Of a stretch of DNA of 64,000 nt, positions 39,802 to 49,733 are shown one piece after another (positions within the stretch are counted from its first letter, which is position 1; every line of letters starts with the position of its first letter). Below the pieces are notes generated by a model, which worked only from the letters and a program-made list of their open reading frames with translations, had not been told where the DNA came from and searched no databases. The translations under genes were made by a program, and so were the position numbers. Origin of the DNA: Actinomycetes bacterium (GTDB lineage: Bacteria; Actinomycetota; Acidimicrobiia; Acidimicrobiales; Acidimicrobiaceae); contig JAJYGA010000110.1 of the NCBI GenBank assembly GCA_021785255.1, forward strand, positions 62,001 to 126,000. The letters run 5' to 3'.

Positions 39802-40443
39802 TCAGAGAGATTTGGGAACAAAACTCAACAGCACGAACCCTAATATGATGATCACTACTCCGCCGAATCCTACAAGGTATTCAAGTCTGAGCGGTGTTTT
39901 GGCAAACCATACCTTTGCTTTAGCAGCGATTAAGACCCAAGTGCTGTCGGAGATGATACCGATGACGCAAAATTCGAAAGCTAGAATGACCATTTGGCTC
40001 GTGTAGGAGTTAGTCGGTGCTGCGATAAATTGAGGTAAGACGACGGCCATAAAGATGGCAGTTTTAGGATTGGAGACTCCTACTGTATATCCTCGTGTTA
40101 GTACTTTTGAGGTAGATATTGGCGGCATCGTCGTACTGACAAGCTCGGCTCTGTGACGTCGTGCTCGGAAGGTAGATATTCCAAGGTATATGAGGTAGAT
40201 CGAGCCGACTACCTTGAAGAAAGTGAATCCAATCAAAGAGTGGACGAAGAACAGTCCAATTCCTAAAGCGACCACTAAACCCTGGGTTAAGACTCCCGCT
40301 GTATTCGCTGCAACGGTCAGCAGAGCGACGTTCCTTCCATTCATGAGTGCCTGTGTGACACTGTAAAGTACACTTGGTCCCGGAATCATTATAAGGAGTA
40401 GGGCTACTAGACCAAATGATATCGCAGCGTGAACGGACGGCAC
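39802..40443 (-). CDS. LysE/RhtB-family amino-acid exporter
   Basis: MIPGPSVLYSVTQALMNGRNVALLTVAANTAG; GVSNPKTAIFM. Confidence 0.9.
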   Translation of the reverse strand: MPSVHAAISFGLVALLLIMIPGPSVLYSVTQALMNGRNVALLTVAANTAGVLTQGLVVALGIGLFFVHSLIGFTFFKVVGSIYLIYLGISTFRARRHRAELVSTTMPPISTSKVLTRGYTVGVSNPKTAIFMAVVLPQFIAAPTNSYTSQMVILAFEFCVIGIISDSTWVLIAAKAKVWFAKTPLRLEYLVGFGGVVIIILGFVLLSFVPKSL

Positions 40444-40726
40444 GTACCAAGTATAACGGAGAAGCTGTATATGGATCCGTGGTGGAGCTTTGACATATAT
40501 CTTTCAAGGCAACTTAGCGGGTTGTATTGGAGTCGGTGTCTTGACCTCAAAGAAGCGTAGGAATGCCTTATTGGGCCGTTTTTGAGACCTAATAGATGGT
40601 TGGGGTGTTATACTGAGTGAAATGACAAAGGTCTTCTGCCAAGTGTCACTGGTTACCAAGTGTTACAGGTGGCTTGAGGCATTCAAGTAGAATTGAGAAA
40701 AAGTGAACATGCGTTAAGGAGCGGTT

Positions 40727-40933
40727 GTGAGTACCAAAGTCTACCTGGTTGAGGGTATGTCCTGCGAGCACTGTGTCAATGCAGTTAAGTCAGAGGTCTC
40801 TAAAGTTAAGTCTGTCACCGATGTTGACGTCGATCTTGAATCCAAGAAAGTGACAGTCTCAGGAGGAGAGTTCTCTGATGATGACGTTGTAGCTGCTGTC
40901 GATGAAGCAGGCTATGAAGCTTCGGTGCTTTGA
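40727..40933 (+). CDS. copZ: Copper chaperone, HMA domain
   Basis: VEGMSCEHCVNAVKSEVSKV. Confidence 0.93.
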   Translation: MSTKVYLVEGMSCEHCVNAVKSEVSKVKSVTDVDVDLESKKVTVSGGEFSDDDVVAAVDEAGYEASVL

Positions 40934-40955
40934 ACAGTACCACTGAAGGAAATTC

Positions 40956-43271
40956 ATGGTTGTGACAGACGAATCCAAGGAAAACACAAGACAGGTCGAG
41001 TTAGAGATATCTGGCATGACATGTACTTCGTGTGCAAATAGGATAGAGCGTCGCCTAAATAAGATCAATGGAGTAGCAGCTAGAGTCAACTTTGCCACAG
41101 AGCGAGCGACAGTTGTCTTTGAACCCAGTGCTGTCGATGTGAGCAAACTTCTAAAAGAAGTTGAAGCCGCCGGCTATCAAGCACAGCTTCCCAATAGCAA
41201 AAAGGAAGTAGATAGATCAAGAGCTATTGACTCTATAGAAGATGGTAGAGATTCAAAGAGCGATGCACTGCTTCAGCGTTTGGTAATATCTGGCACTTTA
41301 TCCGTGCCGGTGTTAATACTTTCCATGGTCCCGTCTGCTGAATTTCGTAACTGGCAATGGATTGCATTTGCAATGGCGGCGCCTGTAGTGTTTTATGGCG
41401 GATGGCCATTCCATCGTGCAGCCTGGCGTAATCTTAAGCACTTCAGTACCTCGATGGATACGCTTGTGTCGTTGGGTTCTCTGACGGCTTTTTTCTGGTC
41501 CGTCTATGCCTTGCTTTTTGGTCCTGCTGGTGTGCCCGGGTTCAAGATGTCTTTTGCTTTAAGTGCCACGGTGAATCCGCATAGTCCCGACATTTACTTA
41601 GACACCTCCGCGTTTTTAGTTTTCGTTATTTTGCTGGGAAGGTTCTTGGAGTACAGGGGTAAGGCAAAGTCTGCCCAGTTCATATCGGATCTTGAGTACG
41701 ATAACTCTTTTGATGTTACAGTTGTTGTGGATGGACATGAGTATCTGAGACACGCCTCCGACCTGCGGGTTGGGGATGTTTTTGTGGTAAATACCGGGGA
41801 CAAAATCCCTACTGATGCCGTTGTGGTTAAAGGACGAGCAAAAGTAGACCTCTCGCTACTAAGTGGGGAGTCTCAGCCCGTTACGGTAGTGCCCGACGAT
41901 GAAGTATTTGGTGGTGCAATTAATCTTCAAGGGCGATTCGAAGCACGCGCTAGCAGAGTTGGAGCGGATGCTTTGGTCGGGCAAATACTACAAACCGTGA
42001 CTGAGGCTCAGTCTAAAAAGGCGCGAGTTCAACGCAGTGTGGATAAGGTATCAGCGATCTTTGTACCAGTCGTCGTGTTGATAGCGCTAGCGACGTTTGT
42101 TGTACGGGTTGTAGCAGGCGAAGCAATCGATGAGGCGCTTGCGGTGGCAATAGCTACTTTGGTAGTTGCTTGCCCTTGTGCATTGGGGTTGGCCACACCC
42201 ATGGCGCTTTTAGTCGGTGGGGGTCGGGCTGCCAAACTCGGGGTACTAATTCGTGGGCCGGAGGCTCTTGAATCTGCTGGAGATCTCGATGTTGCTGTGC
42301 TTGACAAAACGGGAACGGTTACATATGGAGAGCTGAGGGTAGAGCGCTTTATCACGATCTCATCCTTATATGACGAGAGTTCTGTCCTGGCGTTAGTTTT
42401 GGGAGTAGAAAAACCGAGCACTCATCCATATGCCCGTGCCTTGCAACGATATTGTGGCAAGAACGAGGAGTTCAAGCACTATGAGGTGAAAGGCTTTGAA
42501 TCTCTGGATGGTCTTGGAGTACGGGGCACGGTTGAAGACCACGAAGTTGCGGTTGGAAGCATGCGACTTATGACGACGTACTGTAACGTTTCTGAAGGAG
42601 ATGTTGAGAAGATTGCAATGGTTGCAGCGCCCAAGGACCTTATGGCGTCGCTAGTGTTCGTAGCCATAGATAATGAGGTGGTGGCATGTTTTGTGATTTC
42701 TGATGTCATAAGAGATGACGCTCTGGAGGCACTCAAACGTCTAAGACGGATAGTTTCGAAGATAGTGATCTTAAGTGGTGACTCCCGCAGTGTGGTTTCA
42801 CAAGTTGCCGCCGAGTTGGGAGTGCCTGATTATGTTGGCGAGTGCTCTCCGTTGGACAAGGCTGACTTCGTCAAAACTTTGCTTGAAGAGGGAAAGAAAG
42901 TACTCATGATAGGTGACGGTACGAATGATGCAAGTGCCATCTCTATAGCTACCTTGGGCGTAGCGCTAGCCGGAGGTACCGACATAGCTAAACGAGCAGG
43001 TGATATCGTCGTTCTGAGAGGAGGGTTAACGCAAGCTGTCGATGGTGTCGAGGTTGCACGAAAAACTCTAGACACCATTAGGTGGAACTTGTTTTGGGCC
43101 TTCGGCTACAATGTCTTGGCTATTCCACTGGCGGTGTTCGGATTGGTGAACCCGGTAATTGCTGGTACAGCCATGGCATTTTCATCTGTATTTGTTGTCG
43201 GAAACTCGATGAGAATATTCTCCTTTAAACCAAGTTCGACGACGAAGACAGAGAGAGATTACGTGGGCTGA
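40956..43271 (+). CDS. copA: Copper-translocating P1B-type ATPase
   Basis: ISGMTCTSCANRIE HMA, ACPCALGLATP (CPC), DKTGTVT, MIGDGTNDASAI. Confidence 0.95.
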   Translation: MVVTDESKENTRQVELEISGMTCTSCANRIERRLNKINGVAARVNFATERATVVFEPSAVDVSKLLKEVEAAGYQAQLPNSKKEVDRSRAIDSIEDGRDSKSDALLQRLVISGTLSVPVLILSMVPSAEFRNWQWIAFAMAAPVVFYGGWPFHRAAWRNLKHFSTSMDTLVSLGSLTAFFWSVYALLFGPAGVPGFKMSFALSATVNPHSPDIYLDTSAFLVFVILLGRFLEYRGKAKSAQFISDLEYDNSFDVTVVVDGHEYLRHASDLRVGDVFVVNTGDKIPTDAVVVKGRAKVDLSLLSGESQPVTVVPDDEVFGGAINLQGRFEARASRVGADALVGQILQTVTEAQSKKARVQRSVDKVSAIFVPVVVLIALATFVVRVVAGEAIDEALAVAIATLVVACPCALGLATPMALLVGGGRAAKLGVLIRGPEALESAGDLDVAVLDKTGTVTYGELRVERFITISSLYDESSVLALVLGVEKPSTHPYARALQRYCGKNEEFKHYEVKGFESLDGLGVRGTVEDHEVAVGSMRLMTTYCNVSEGDVEKIAMVAAPKDLMASLVFVAIDNEVVACFVISDVIRDDALEALKRLRRIVSKIVILSGDSRSVVSQVAAELGVPDYVGECSPLDKADFVKTLLEEGKKVLMIGDGTNDASAISIATLGVALAGGTDIAKRAGDIVVLRGGLTQAVDGVEVARKTLDTIRWNLFWAFGYNVLAIPLAVFGLVNPVIAGTAMAFSSVFVVGNSMRIFSFKPSSTTKTERDYVG

Positions 43272-43546
43272 TTCGACCCGAAGGCGTCGTGTCATTATGG
43301 GTCGATCTTCGTGCCTTGGAACGTTATCATCACTTCTAAAATACTGTTGCCGCTTTCCGACTATCAGTTCTATACATGTGACGTCGCTAATTATCCAAAA
43401 GACGTGCTAATGGAGGTTCTGCTTCCAATAGTTGTGTACGGTGTGCAATGCCTCGTTAGGATTTCAATGGCTTTGAGGTCTCCGGCCGTTATGCTTGGTG
43501 CGGGAGTTTTGATGCTTGCACGAATGAATCGGCTCGGTTAGTCCAT

Positions 43547-44872
43547 GTGACATCAAGCGAAGTACAATCGACTGATATGGATATGCGCATGCCCAGTAGA
43601 ACCGTTTCTGGCAAACCTGACTTCGACGTGGTAGTGACAGGTGCAGGTCCAGGGGGATCGACTGCCGCCAAAGCTCTATCTAACTTGGGATTGAAGGTAG
43701 CCCTGGTGGATAGGTACTCCTTTCCAAGGGATAAGGCATGTGGAGATGTTATTGGTCCTAAGGCTCAATTTCTCCTAAAAAAGACTGATATCAAAGTCGA
43801 GTCCTTTGTCGGAATAGGCGATATGGATATAGTTCTTCCCAACGATGTTCGGGTGCACTTGCCTTCGGCCCCGGGAATTGACTTTGACGGCGTCGGAGGC
43901 GCCCTTGCGCGTTATCAATTTGACGAGATTCTCTTTGATGCTGCTCTCGATTCCGGTGTGGAGTTCATTAAAGGACGCGCATCGTTCCCCGTATCGGTCC
44001 ACTCCAATGAACCACACGTGGTTTTGATCAATTCCGGACAGGAGGTGAAGTCACTAACTGCTACCTATCTTGTCGGAGCGGACGGGGCAAACTCCAGCGT
44101 CGCAGAAAGTTTCCAACTCGTTGATCGTGCAAAGATACTGTTAGGATTTGCAGTCAGACGTTATGTATATGGCACGGTTCGTACTCCCGTAATATCCATT
44201 CTCGGCCACGCAAATGAACTGTTCCCTGGATACGGTTGGGTGTTTCCTTCTACGGAAGGAAGGTTGAATATTGGAGTTGGCGTCGGTGTGCTGAACGATC
44301 GATCGAAAGGTTCGTTGGCGACGAGAACGATGGAATCCTATCTAGAGTTAGTTCGTCGCACTTTGGACGTCGAGTTTGAAGAGGATGTGAACGAAGCTAA
44401 ACAAACGCAGTTGGGTGGATGGATTAAGATGGGAATGACAGGTACTACACCTGGTAAGTACCGAGTTCTTTTAGTAGGGGATGCTGCGGGTTTAGTAAAT
44501 CCGTTGCAGGGCGAGGGAATCGCTCAAGCCATTGAGTCTGGGCTATTGGCTGCTCAGGCAATTCAGCAAGCTCCTAACGATCCCGCTACTTACTACATCA
44601 AGGAGTTGTTGGAGTCCGACTCCAATTTTGCACGAGGTGCGTCGTTTATCCATCGGACTGCGGTTCTACACCCACAACTTTCTTTAGCTGGCGTGAAGGG
44701 CTTAGGTATGCTTGCGCAAAAGAAACGAATGGCATCTGCTTGGGGTATATATTTCAATGGTCTTGTCAACTCTGCCGGACCCATTAGAGGATCGGTTTTG
44801 GCTAGAACTACTGGTTCCATTCTTGGTAACAGCGAGGCGTTGAAAGACTTCTTTTATGGCTTCAAGGACTAA
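43547..44872 (+). CDS. Geranylgeranyl-reductase-family FAD oxidoreductase
   Basis: DVVVTGAGPGGSTAAKALSNLG, DRYSFPRDKACGD, LLVGDAAGLVNPLQGEGIAQAIESG. Confidence 0.9.
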   Translation: MTSSEVQSTDMDMRMPSRTVSGKPDFDVVVTGAGPGGSTAAKALSNLGLKVALVDRYSFPRDKACGDVIGPKAQFLLKKTDIKVESFVGIGDMDIVLPNDVRVHLPSAPGIDFDGVGGALARYQFDEILFDAALDSGVEFIKGRASFPVSVHSNEPHVVLINSGQEVKSLTATYLVGADGANSSVAESFQLVDRAKILLGFAVRRYVYGTVRTPVISILGHANELFPGYGWVFPSTEGRLNIGVGVGVLNDRSKGSLATRTMESYLELVRRTLDVEFEEDVNEAKQTQLGGWIKMGMTGTTPGKYRVLLVGDAAGLVNPLQGEGIAQAIESGLLAAQAIQQAPNDPATYYIKELLESDSNFARGASFIHRTAVLHPQLSLAGVKGLGMLAQKKRMASAWGIYFNGLVNSAGPIRGSVLARTTGSILGNSEALKDFFYGFKD

Positions 44873-45465
44873 GTACTTTCTGTGAGCCCGACTAATCCGT
44901 CCAGAGACAGAGCATTTTTGCTGGCCTTGTAGCTACGCAAACCGTCCTCTCCTTTATTGTGTAACCACTTTGACATTGTTGAACGTTCCTCAAGTAGTTG
45001 CATCTTAGGTACACCGTAGCCACAGGAGGTGGAAACTCTTGTTATTGTGACCTCTATTATCGTTCTTGCCCCAAAGTGTTCCGCGGTAAAGTTATGTTTC
45101 AGCTCCTGAAAACGGATGTCGTTAGGTTCGTAATAGGCTCCTTTGCCGTGAATCCTTACAATTTTGGGCTTTTCAGAGAAAGAGGCTAACAAGATGACTA
45201 TTCTCTGATTCTCACGTAGATGTGCAACCGTTTCGATTCCAGAACCGACGTAGTCTAAGTACGCTACCGTTTGGGAGTCGATGACCTTTAGGGTGCCGAC
45301 TCCACCTTTAGGAGAACAGTTGATATGTCCTCGTGCTGAAAGGGGTGCCGTCGCGACGAAATAAACCGATTGACTTTCTATAAATTCGGCAATCTCGTTG
45401 GTGAGTGTTATGACTCCCACAAACGCCCTCCATCTTCGTGATACTGAGTTAATGCCTATCGACAC
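44869..45465 (-). CDS. Pyridoxamine 5'-phosphate oxidase-like protein
   Basis: FVATAPLSARGHINCSPKGG...YLDYVGSGIETVAHLREN. Confidence 0.8.
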   Translation of the reverse strand: MSIGINSVSRRWRAFVGVITLTNEIAEFIESQSVYFVATAPLSARGHINCSPKGGVGTLKVIDSQTVAYLDYVGSGIETVAHLRENQRIVILLASFSEKPKIVRIHGKGAYYEPNDIRFQELKHNFTAEHFGARTIIEVTITRVSTSCGYGVPKMQLLEERSTMSKWLHNKGEDGLRSYKASKNALSLDGLVGLTEST

Positions 45466-45570
45466 ATGCGTTATCGTCTTTGTTGACAGATTAGACGCTC
45501 AGATGGGGAATATAGGGAGGCCTCAACACGCTTACGTTTCTAAACGTTAAAAAGTGTAGAAAGTGCTGAG

Positions 45571-46140
45571 ATGGTTGAAGAGTTTAAGCTGCTTGGAGTG
45601 TCGGGCTCCGTGAGAGAAGGATCATACAACACGAAGGTTCTAGAGTATCTCCGAAATCTCCTGCCCGATGGGTGTCGTTATGAGATCTTTGAGAATATTT
45701 CGGACATACCATTTTATGATCAGAGTTTCGAGAGTCGTCTGCCAGAACGAGTTCTAGCTCTTAGAAATGCGGTACAAGATGCAGATGGCTTGATCATTGC
45801 CACGCCCGAACACAACGCCTCAGTACCCGCTGCGTTGAAGAATGTCTTGGAGTGGTTGTCTAGACCTATTGGAAACGCAGCTATAGAGCAAAAACCGGTT
45901 GCCATTTTGGGCGTGGCACCTGGACTTTACGGGACCATAAGAAGTCAGATTCATCTCCGGCAGATACTGCACTCGACGGGAGCGTTCGTCGTACAAAAGC
46001 CAGAGGTCTATATCAATGAGATAGCAAGGAAGCTTGATCAACATGGAGACCTAAACGACGAAGTTGCAGTTAAGCATTTGGTGGAGCTGATCGGCGAGCT
46101 GCAAAGACTCATAAGGCAACATCGACGTCTCAGATCTTAA
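45571..46140 (+). CDS. NADPH-dependent FMN reductase
   Basis: LLGVSGSVREGSYNTKVLEYL; ATPEHNASVPAALKNVLEWLSR. Confidence 0.9.
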   Translation: MVEEFKLLGVSGSVREGSYNTKVLEYLRNLLPDGCRYEIFENISDIPFYDQSFESRLPERVLALRNAVQDADGLIIATPEHNASVPAALKNVLEWLSRPIGNAAIEQKPVAILGVAPGLYGTIRSQIHLRQILHSTGAFVVQKPEVYINEIARKLDQHGDLNDEVAVKHLVELIGELQRLIRQHRRLRS

Positions 46141-46623
46141 AAGCAATAAAATGGTTCCCTTGCGTGGTCGAAGAGGTGCTTTCTTTCAAGGAAATTTGAA
46201 CTGCCTGATCTCGGATCAAATTGTTTGGATGGCGACTGAATGATCTACCATGGAAGCTTTGGAGTTAGCAACGTATTGATCTGCGCTTTTGAGTTGCCTT
46301 TTTCTGAAACTACAGGAGGAAGCTGAAGGAGCACGTACTTTCTTGCGTGTTGATCTTATGTGACTGAGTATCTTTCAGTCTTTGTATAGAGTTTGCAGCT
46401 GTTTTATTAATAATAAATAATAGGGGTACCGTCATCTCCCTCTTGATTGTCTTTTGAGTTTGGGTTAAGGAGACCACGGGTTCTTCCATAAGTTGTTAAG
46501 TGTCTCTGGTGGGTTTTGATAACCTGACGTAACCACGGGAAGAATAACTCTTATAGTTGTCGATCGGTTCGCTGTTCCAGCACTTCCAGGATCTTATGTT
46601 CACAAGTAGATAGTCCCTACGTA

Positions 46624-46641
46624 TTCACATGGCTTTCACAT
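46624..46641 (+). promoter_or_regulatory. Direct repeat TTCACAT-n4-TTCACAT (11-bp pitch), putative response-regulator box
   Basis: TTCACATGGCTTTCACAT immediately upstream of the response regulator ATG (46665). Confidence 0.65.
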
Positions 46642-46664
46642 TTTTCCTACATACATTGCTCACT

Positions 46665-47348
46665 ATGAGGGTCTTAGTGGTAGAGGATGATATCAAGATG
46701 GCGGCACTCATGAAGCGGAGCCTTGCCGAGGACGGATACACCGTAGATGTGATCGGCGAGGGTAAAGGAACTCTAACGGCCGTGAAGACTGAACCGTATG
46801 CCGCTATTGTGCTCGACATCATGATGCCTGGAATGGACGGTTTCACAGTTTGCCGAAAGCTGAGAGAAAATAAATGCTGGATACCAGTATTAATTGTGAC
46901 CGCCAGGAGCGACGTTTCAGACAGGGTCGAAGGTCTGGACTCCGGTGCAGATGACTATCTGATCAAGCCGTTCAGCTTTGTCGAACTCTCAGCAAGAATT
47001 AGAGCCATTGTTCGTAGAGGCCAACCGGAAAGACCCACCGTACTGGTTGTTGGAGACTTGAGGTTGGATCCTGCCCGCCATAGGGTGTGGAGAGCTGATA
47101 AAGAACTCACTTTGCAGATATCTCCAAGAGAGTTCGCACTTTTAGAGTTGTTCATGAGAAATCCTGGAAGGGTACTCAGAAGAGAACATATCATAGACCA
47201 GATATGGGGGTTGGAAAGCGATTGGTTTTCAAACGTCGTCGATCAATATGTGGCTTATCTGAGGCGCAAGGTGGACCGCCCCTTTGATCGAGACGATATC
47301 GAGACCATACGGGGTGTCGGTTATCGGCTCAAGGATAGTGGCGGATAG
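46665..47348 (+). CDS. OmpR-family response regulator
   Basis: MRVLVVEDDIKMA, LDIMMPGMDG, GADDYLIKPFSF, winged-helix effector. Confidence 0.94.
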   Translation: MRVLVVEDDIKMAALMKRSLAEDGYTVDVIGEGKGTLTAVKTEPYAAIVLDIMMPGMDGFTVCRKLRENKCWIPVLIVTARSDVSDRVEGLDSGADDYLIKPFSFVELSARIRAIVRRGQPERPTVLVVGDLRLDPARHRVWRADKELTLQISPREFALLELFMRNPGRVLRREHIIDQIWGLESDWFSNVVDQYVAYLRRKVDRPFDRDDIETIRGVGYRLKDSGG

Positions 47349-47355
47349 GATTGTC

Positions 47356-48819
47356 GTGCCAATAAAACTGCGCTTGACAATTTTATTTTCTCTTATTACG
47401 GCCGTAATCGTTACGGTCGGCTCTATTTTGTTTCTGCGCCAGCTTTCTTCTGGACTGCAGTCTTCACTGATTTCTGGACTCCGGACCAAGGGGTATATTC
47501 TAGGTCAAAATATGTCTGGAGGCTCACAATCGGGACCAACTAGAGCATCTTCTAACCATCAGGTCCCTTCCAACTTGAATGGCCCCGATACCAATTCCGC
47601 AGAGGTCCAGCTTCCAGGCCTACCATTTTCTGTGGCAGCGCCAAACAGTTCGGTCACTGCAGCTCAAATCATAAATAGCAATGGAACCGTTTTGGAGTCC
47701 TTCGGCGTTCCTGCGTCATCGCCACTCCTTGGTGTTTCCCAAAGTAACATAGCCGCCAGCCATGAACTGATCATTAAAAAATACCTTAACAACAATCCAA
47801 CTCTCTTGCTGGCTGAGCCTGTGACAGGCAGTAAAGGGCAGGTCGCCGTAGTAGGCGCGTCTCTGAGAAAGGTTGACTTGAGCATCAAAAGAGTGAAGGT
47901 TGAGCTGACACTTTTTGGGGCACTACTGGTGCTGGTGGCGGGTTTAGTCGCCTGGATCCTGTCTGGTGCCGCTTTAGCACCGGTGTCAAAGATGAGACAG
48001 CAAGTAGAAGAGATCTTTGAACTAGGCCAGTGGGATTCTTTAGAGATCCCCAGGACCAAGGATGAGGTTGCTCACTTGGCAAAGACTCTCAGTGAGCTGT
48101 TGAGACGGCTTGAGGGATCAATCAGCCGTCAGAGAGGATTTGTCGCCGTTGCTGGTCATGAATTGAGAACTCCGCTGGCCATTCTCAAAGGAGAACTGGA
48201 GTTAGCTCAGAAGCCAGGTAGAACTGAGTCCGAGTTGCGCTCTGCCGTAGCTGAGGCCCTTGATGAGACTGAAAGAATTATCCGACTTTCTGAGCACCTA
48301 TTGCTGCTGGCTCGAAAAGATGAAGGAGATGCAATAGTCACGCTTGAAATGAAAGAGATGAACCCTCTCCTGACCCGGTCGATTGATGATTATGCGAATG
48401 TCGCAAAAGTGCACGGGGTCGCTTTGTCTCTAGATTGCGATCAGTCGATAATTTGTGAGACCGATGAATCAGCGTTACGACAGATTATGGCTAATTTGCT
48501 TGGCAACTCTCTTCGATACTCTCCCTCTGGTACCGTCATTGAAATTGCCTGTAGCTATGAGTCAGATTCGGTTGTGCTGGTTGTAAAAGATCAGGGCCCC
48601 GGTTTCCCTGTTGATTTCCTCCCGCTAGCCTTTGAACGTTTTAGCAGATCTGACGAGCATCGTGACCGAGCATACGGTGGAGCTGGTCTCGGCCTGGCTA
48701 TCGTGAAGACGCTTGTAGAGGCCTTGAATGGGAAGATCTCGGCCTCGAATAGAAAGTCCGGAGGAGCACAGATAACGATAAAATTTCCGATCCCTGATTT
48801 CATAAGAGGTCCTAATTAA
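47356..48819 (+). CDS. Sensor histidine kinase
   Basis: Two TM segments, HAMP, GHELRTPLAILKGEL, NLLGNSLRYSP, GAGLGLAIVK; ORF opens at 47284, likely GTG 47356 or 47338. Confidence 0.93.
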   Translation: MPIKLRLTILFSLITAVIVTVGSILFLRQLSSGLQSSLISGLRTKGYILGQNMSGGSQSGPTRASSNHQVPSNLNGPDTNSAEVQLPGLPFSVAAPNSSVTAAQIINSNGTVLESFGVPASSPLLGVSQSNIAASHELIIKKYLNNNPTLLLAEPVTGSKGQVAVVGASLRKVDLSIKRVKVELTLFGALLVLVAGLVAWILSGAALAPVSKMRQQVEEIFELGQWDSLEIPRTKDEVAHLAKTLSELLRRLEGSISRQRGFVAVAGHELRTPLAILKGELELAQKPGRTESELRSAVAEALDETERIIRLSEHLLLLARKDEGDAIVTLEMKEMNPLLTRSIDDYANVAKVHGVALSLDCDQSIICETDESALRQIMANLLGNSLRYSPSGTVIEIACSYESDSVVLVVKDQGPGFPVDFLPLAFERFSRSDEHRDRAYGGAGLGLAIVKTLVEALNGKISASNRKSGGAQITIKFPIPDFIRGPN

Positions 48820-48822
48820 TCA

Positions 48823-48840
48823 ATTACATCGTCTTCACAT
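48823..48840 (+). promoter_or_regulatory. Degenerate ATTACAT-n4-TTCACAT repeat upstream of the small secreted protein
   Basis: Same 11-bp pitch as the 46624 repeat; 5/7 identity between half-sites. Confidence 0.45.
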
Positions 48841-48891
48841 GATGTCCTTCTATCTTGGAATCGCATCCCGAGAAATAGAAGGAGAAAAGTT

Positions 48892-49173
48892 ATGAAACTT
48901 AGGCACAAGGTTGCAATCGGTGCGATGGTGGCTCTACCAATTCTTGGTGGAGGCGTCGCGCATGCATCACAACTCCATTCTGCCGCTTCGGTTCCTACGT
49001 CTGTGAACGTGAAAGCGACAACGCCGCTGACTACGGAGAATCCTGAAGCTACTGTTGACAGCGGTCCAGATCAAAAGGGAGGTCCAAACCTAAATAGCGG
49101 ACTGAATGTCAACGTCCAGTCAGGTAGCCAGTCCGTTGTCGGCGTGGATGCCACTGGCGGTGCCTCTTCGTAG
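48892..49173 (+). CDS. Small secreted protein of unknown function (93 aa)
   Basis: Signal peptide MKLRHKVAIGAMVALPILGGGVAHAS, then Ser/Gly/Asn-rich tail; RBS-like AGAAGGAGAAAAG upstream. Confidence 0.75.
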   Translation: MKLRHKVAIGAMVALPILGGGVAHASQLHSAASVPTSVNVKATTPLTTENPEATVDSGPDQKGGPNLNSGLNVNVQSGSQSVVGVDATGGASS

Positions 49174-49224
49174 AGTCCAGCACCGGAGGTTCATTGATTG
49201 TCCATATTCTCAATGTTCCTTCCA

Positions 49225-49266
49225 TAGAGAACCCCCAGGCGACCTAGTTTTCTTGGGGATTCTCTA
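49225..49266 (+). terminator. Strong hairpin TAGAGAA-c-CCCCA ... TGGGG-a-TTCTCTA
   Basis: 12 bp of pairing with one mismatch, 16-nt loop, just downstream of the small secreted protein. Confidence 0.7.
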
Positions 49267-49733
49267 TTGGGCGTTTTAGTCCAAAATATCCAATTTCGTA
49301 TTCTATGATGCTTTGTACAGCGACTTTGTCGCACTCTTATGGCTAATGATTCTTCATGGATCTACCAATGTCGCCAAGAATCCTTTGGGAGAATGAGCAA
49401 TCAGCGCTGGGTTTGGATCGCATCTGACTTGCGTCCGTCAAAGGTGATATCGATGCAGGGGTTGCCAGAGGATGAACCATGACTTAGAGATCCAATCGCA
49501 ACGCTTATGTTTGATCATAACTAAATAGCGAAACTTCGGAAGCAGTGTTGATGTCCGTGTAACTTGATGATCCCAGGCTATCGGTCTTTAGTTGCGAGTT
49601 GTCTGACGTTTTGGTGTTGAGATGATTGTTTTGGGACTAGGCAGTTCGATCTCTGATATGGGAAGCTTGATCGCGACAAAGTCCGTTTTGGTTTCCCGTC
49701 TATAGGCGTGAGTGTTATCCATGTAAATGTTTG

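Noticed and set aside
42029-42421. 130-aa minus-strand ORF inside copA
   Set aside because: Low-complexity Thr/Ala/Ser shadow frame of copA.
43311-43541. 76-aa ORF between copA and the geranylgeranyl reductase
   Set aside because: No RBS, no recognisable family; could be chance.
49309-49690. Inverted copies of GACTTTGTCGC (about 49324 and 49672)
   Set aside because: Only 11 bp and partly self-complementary; compatible with chance.
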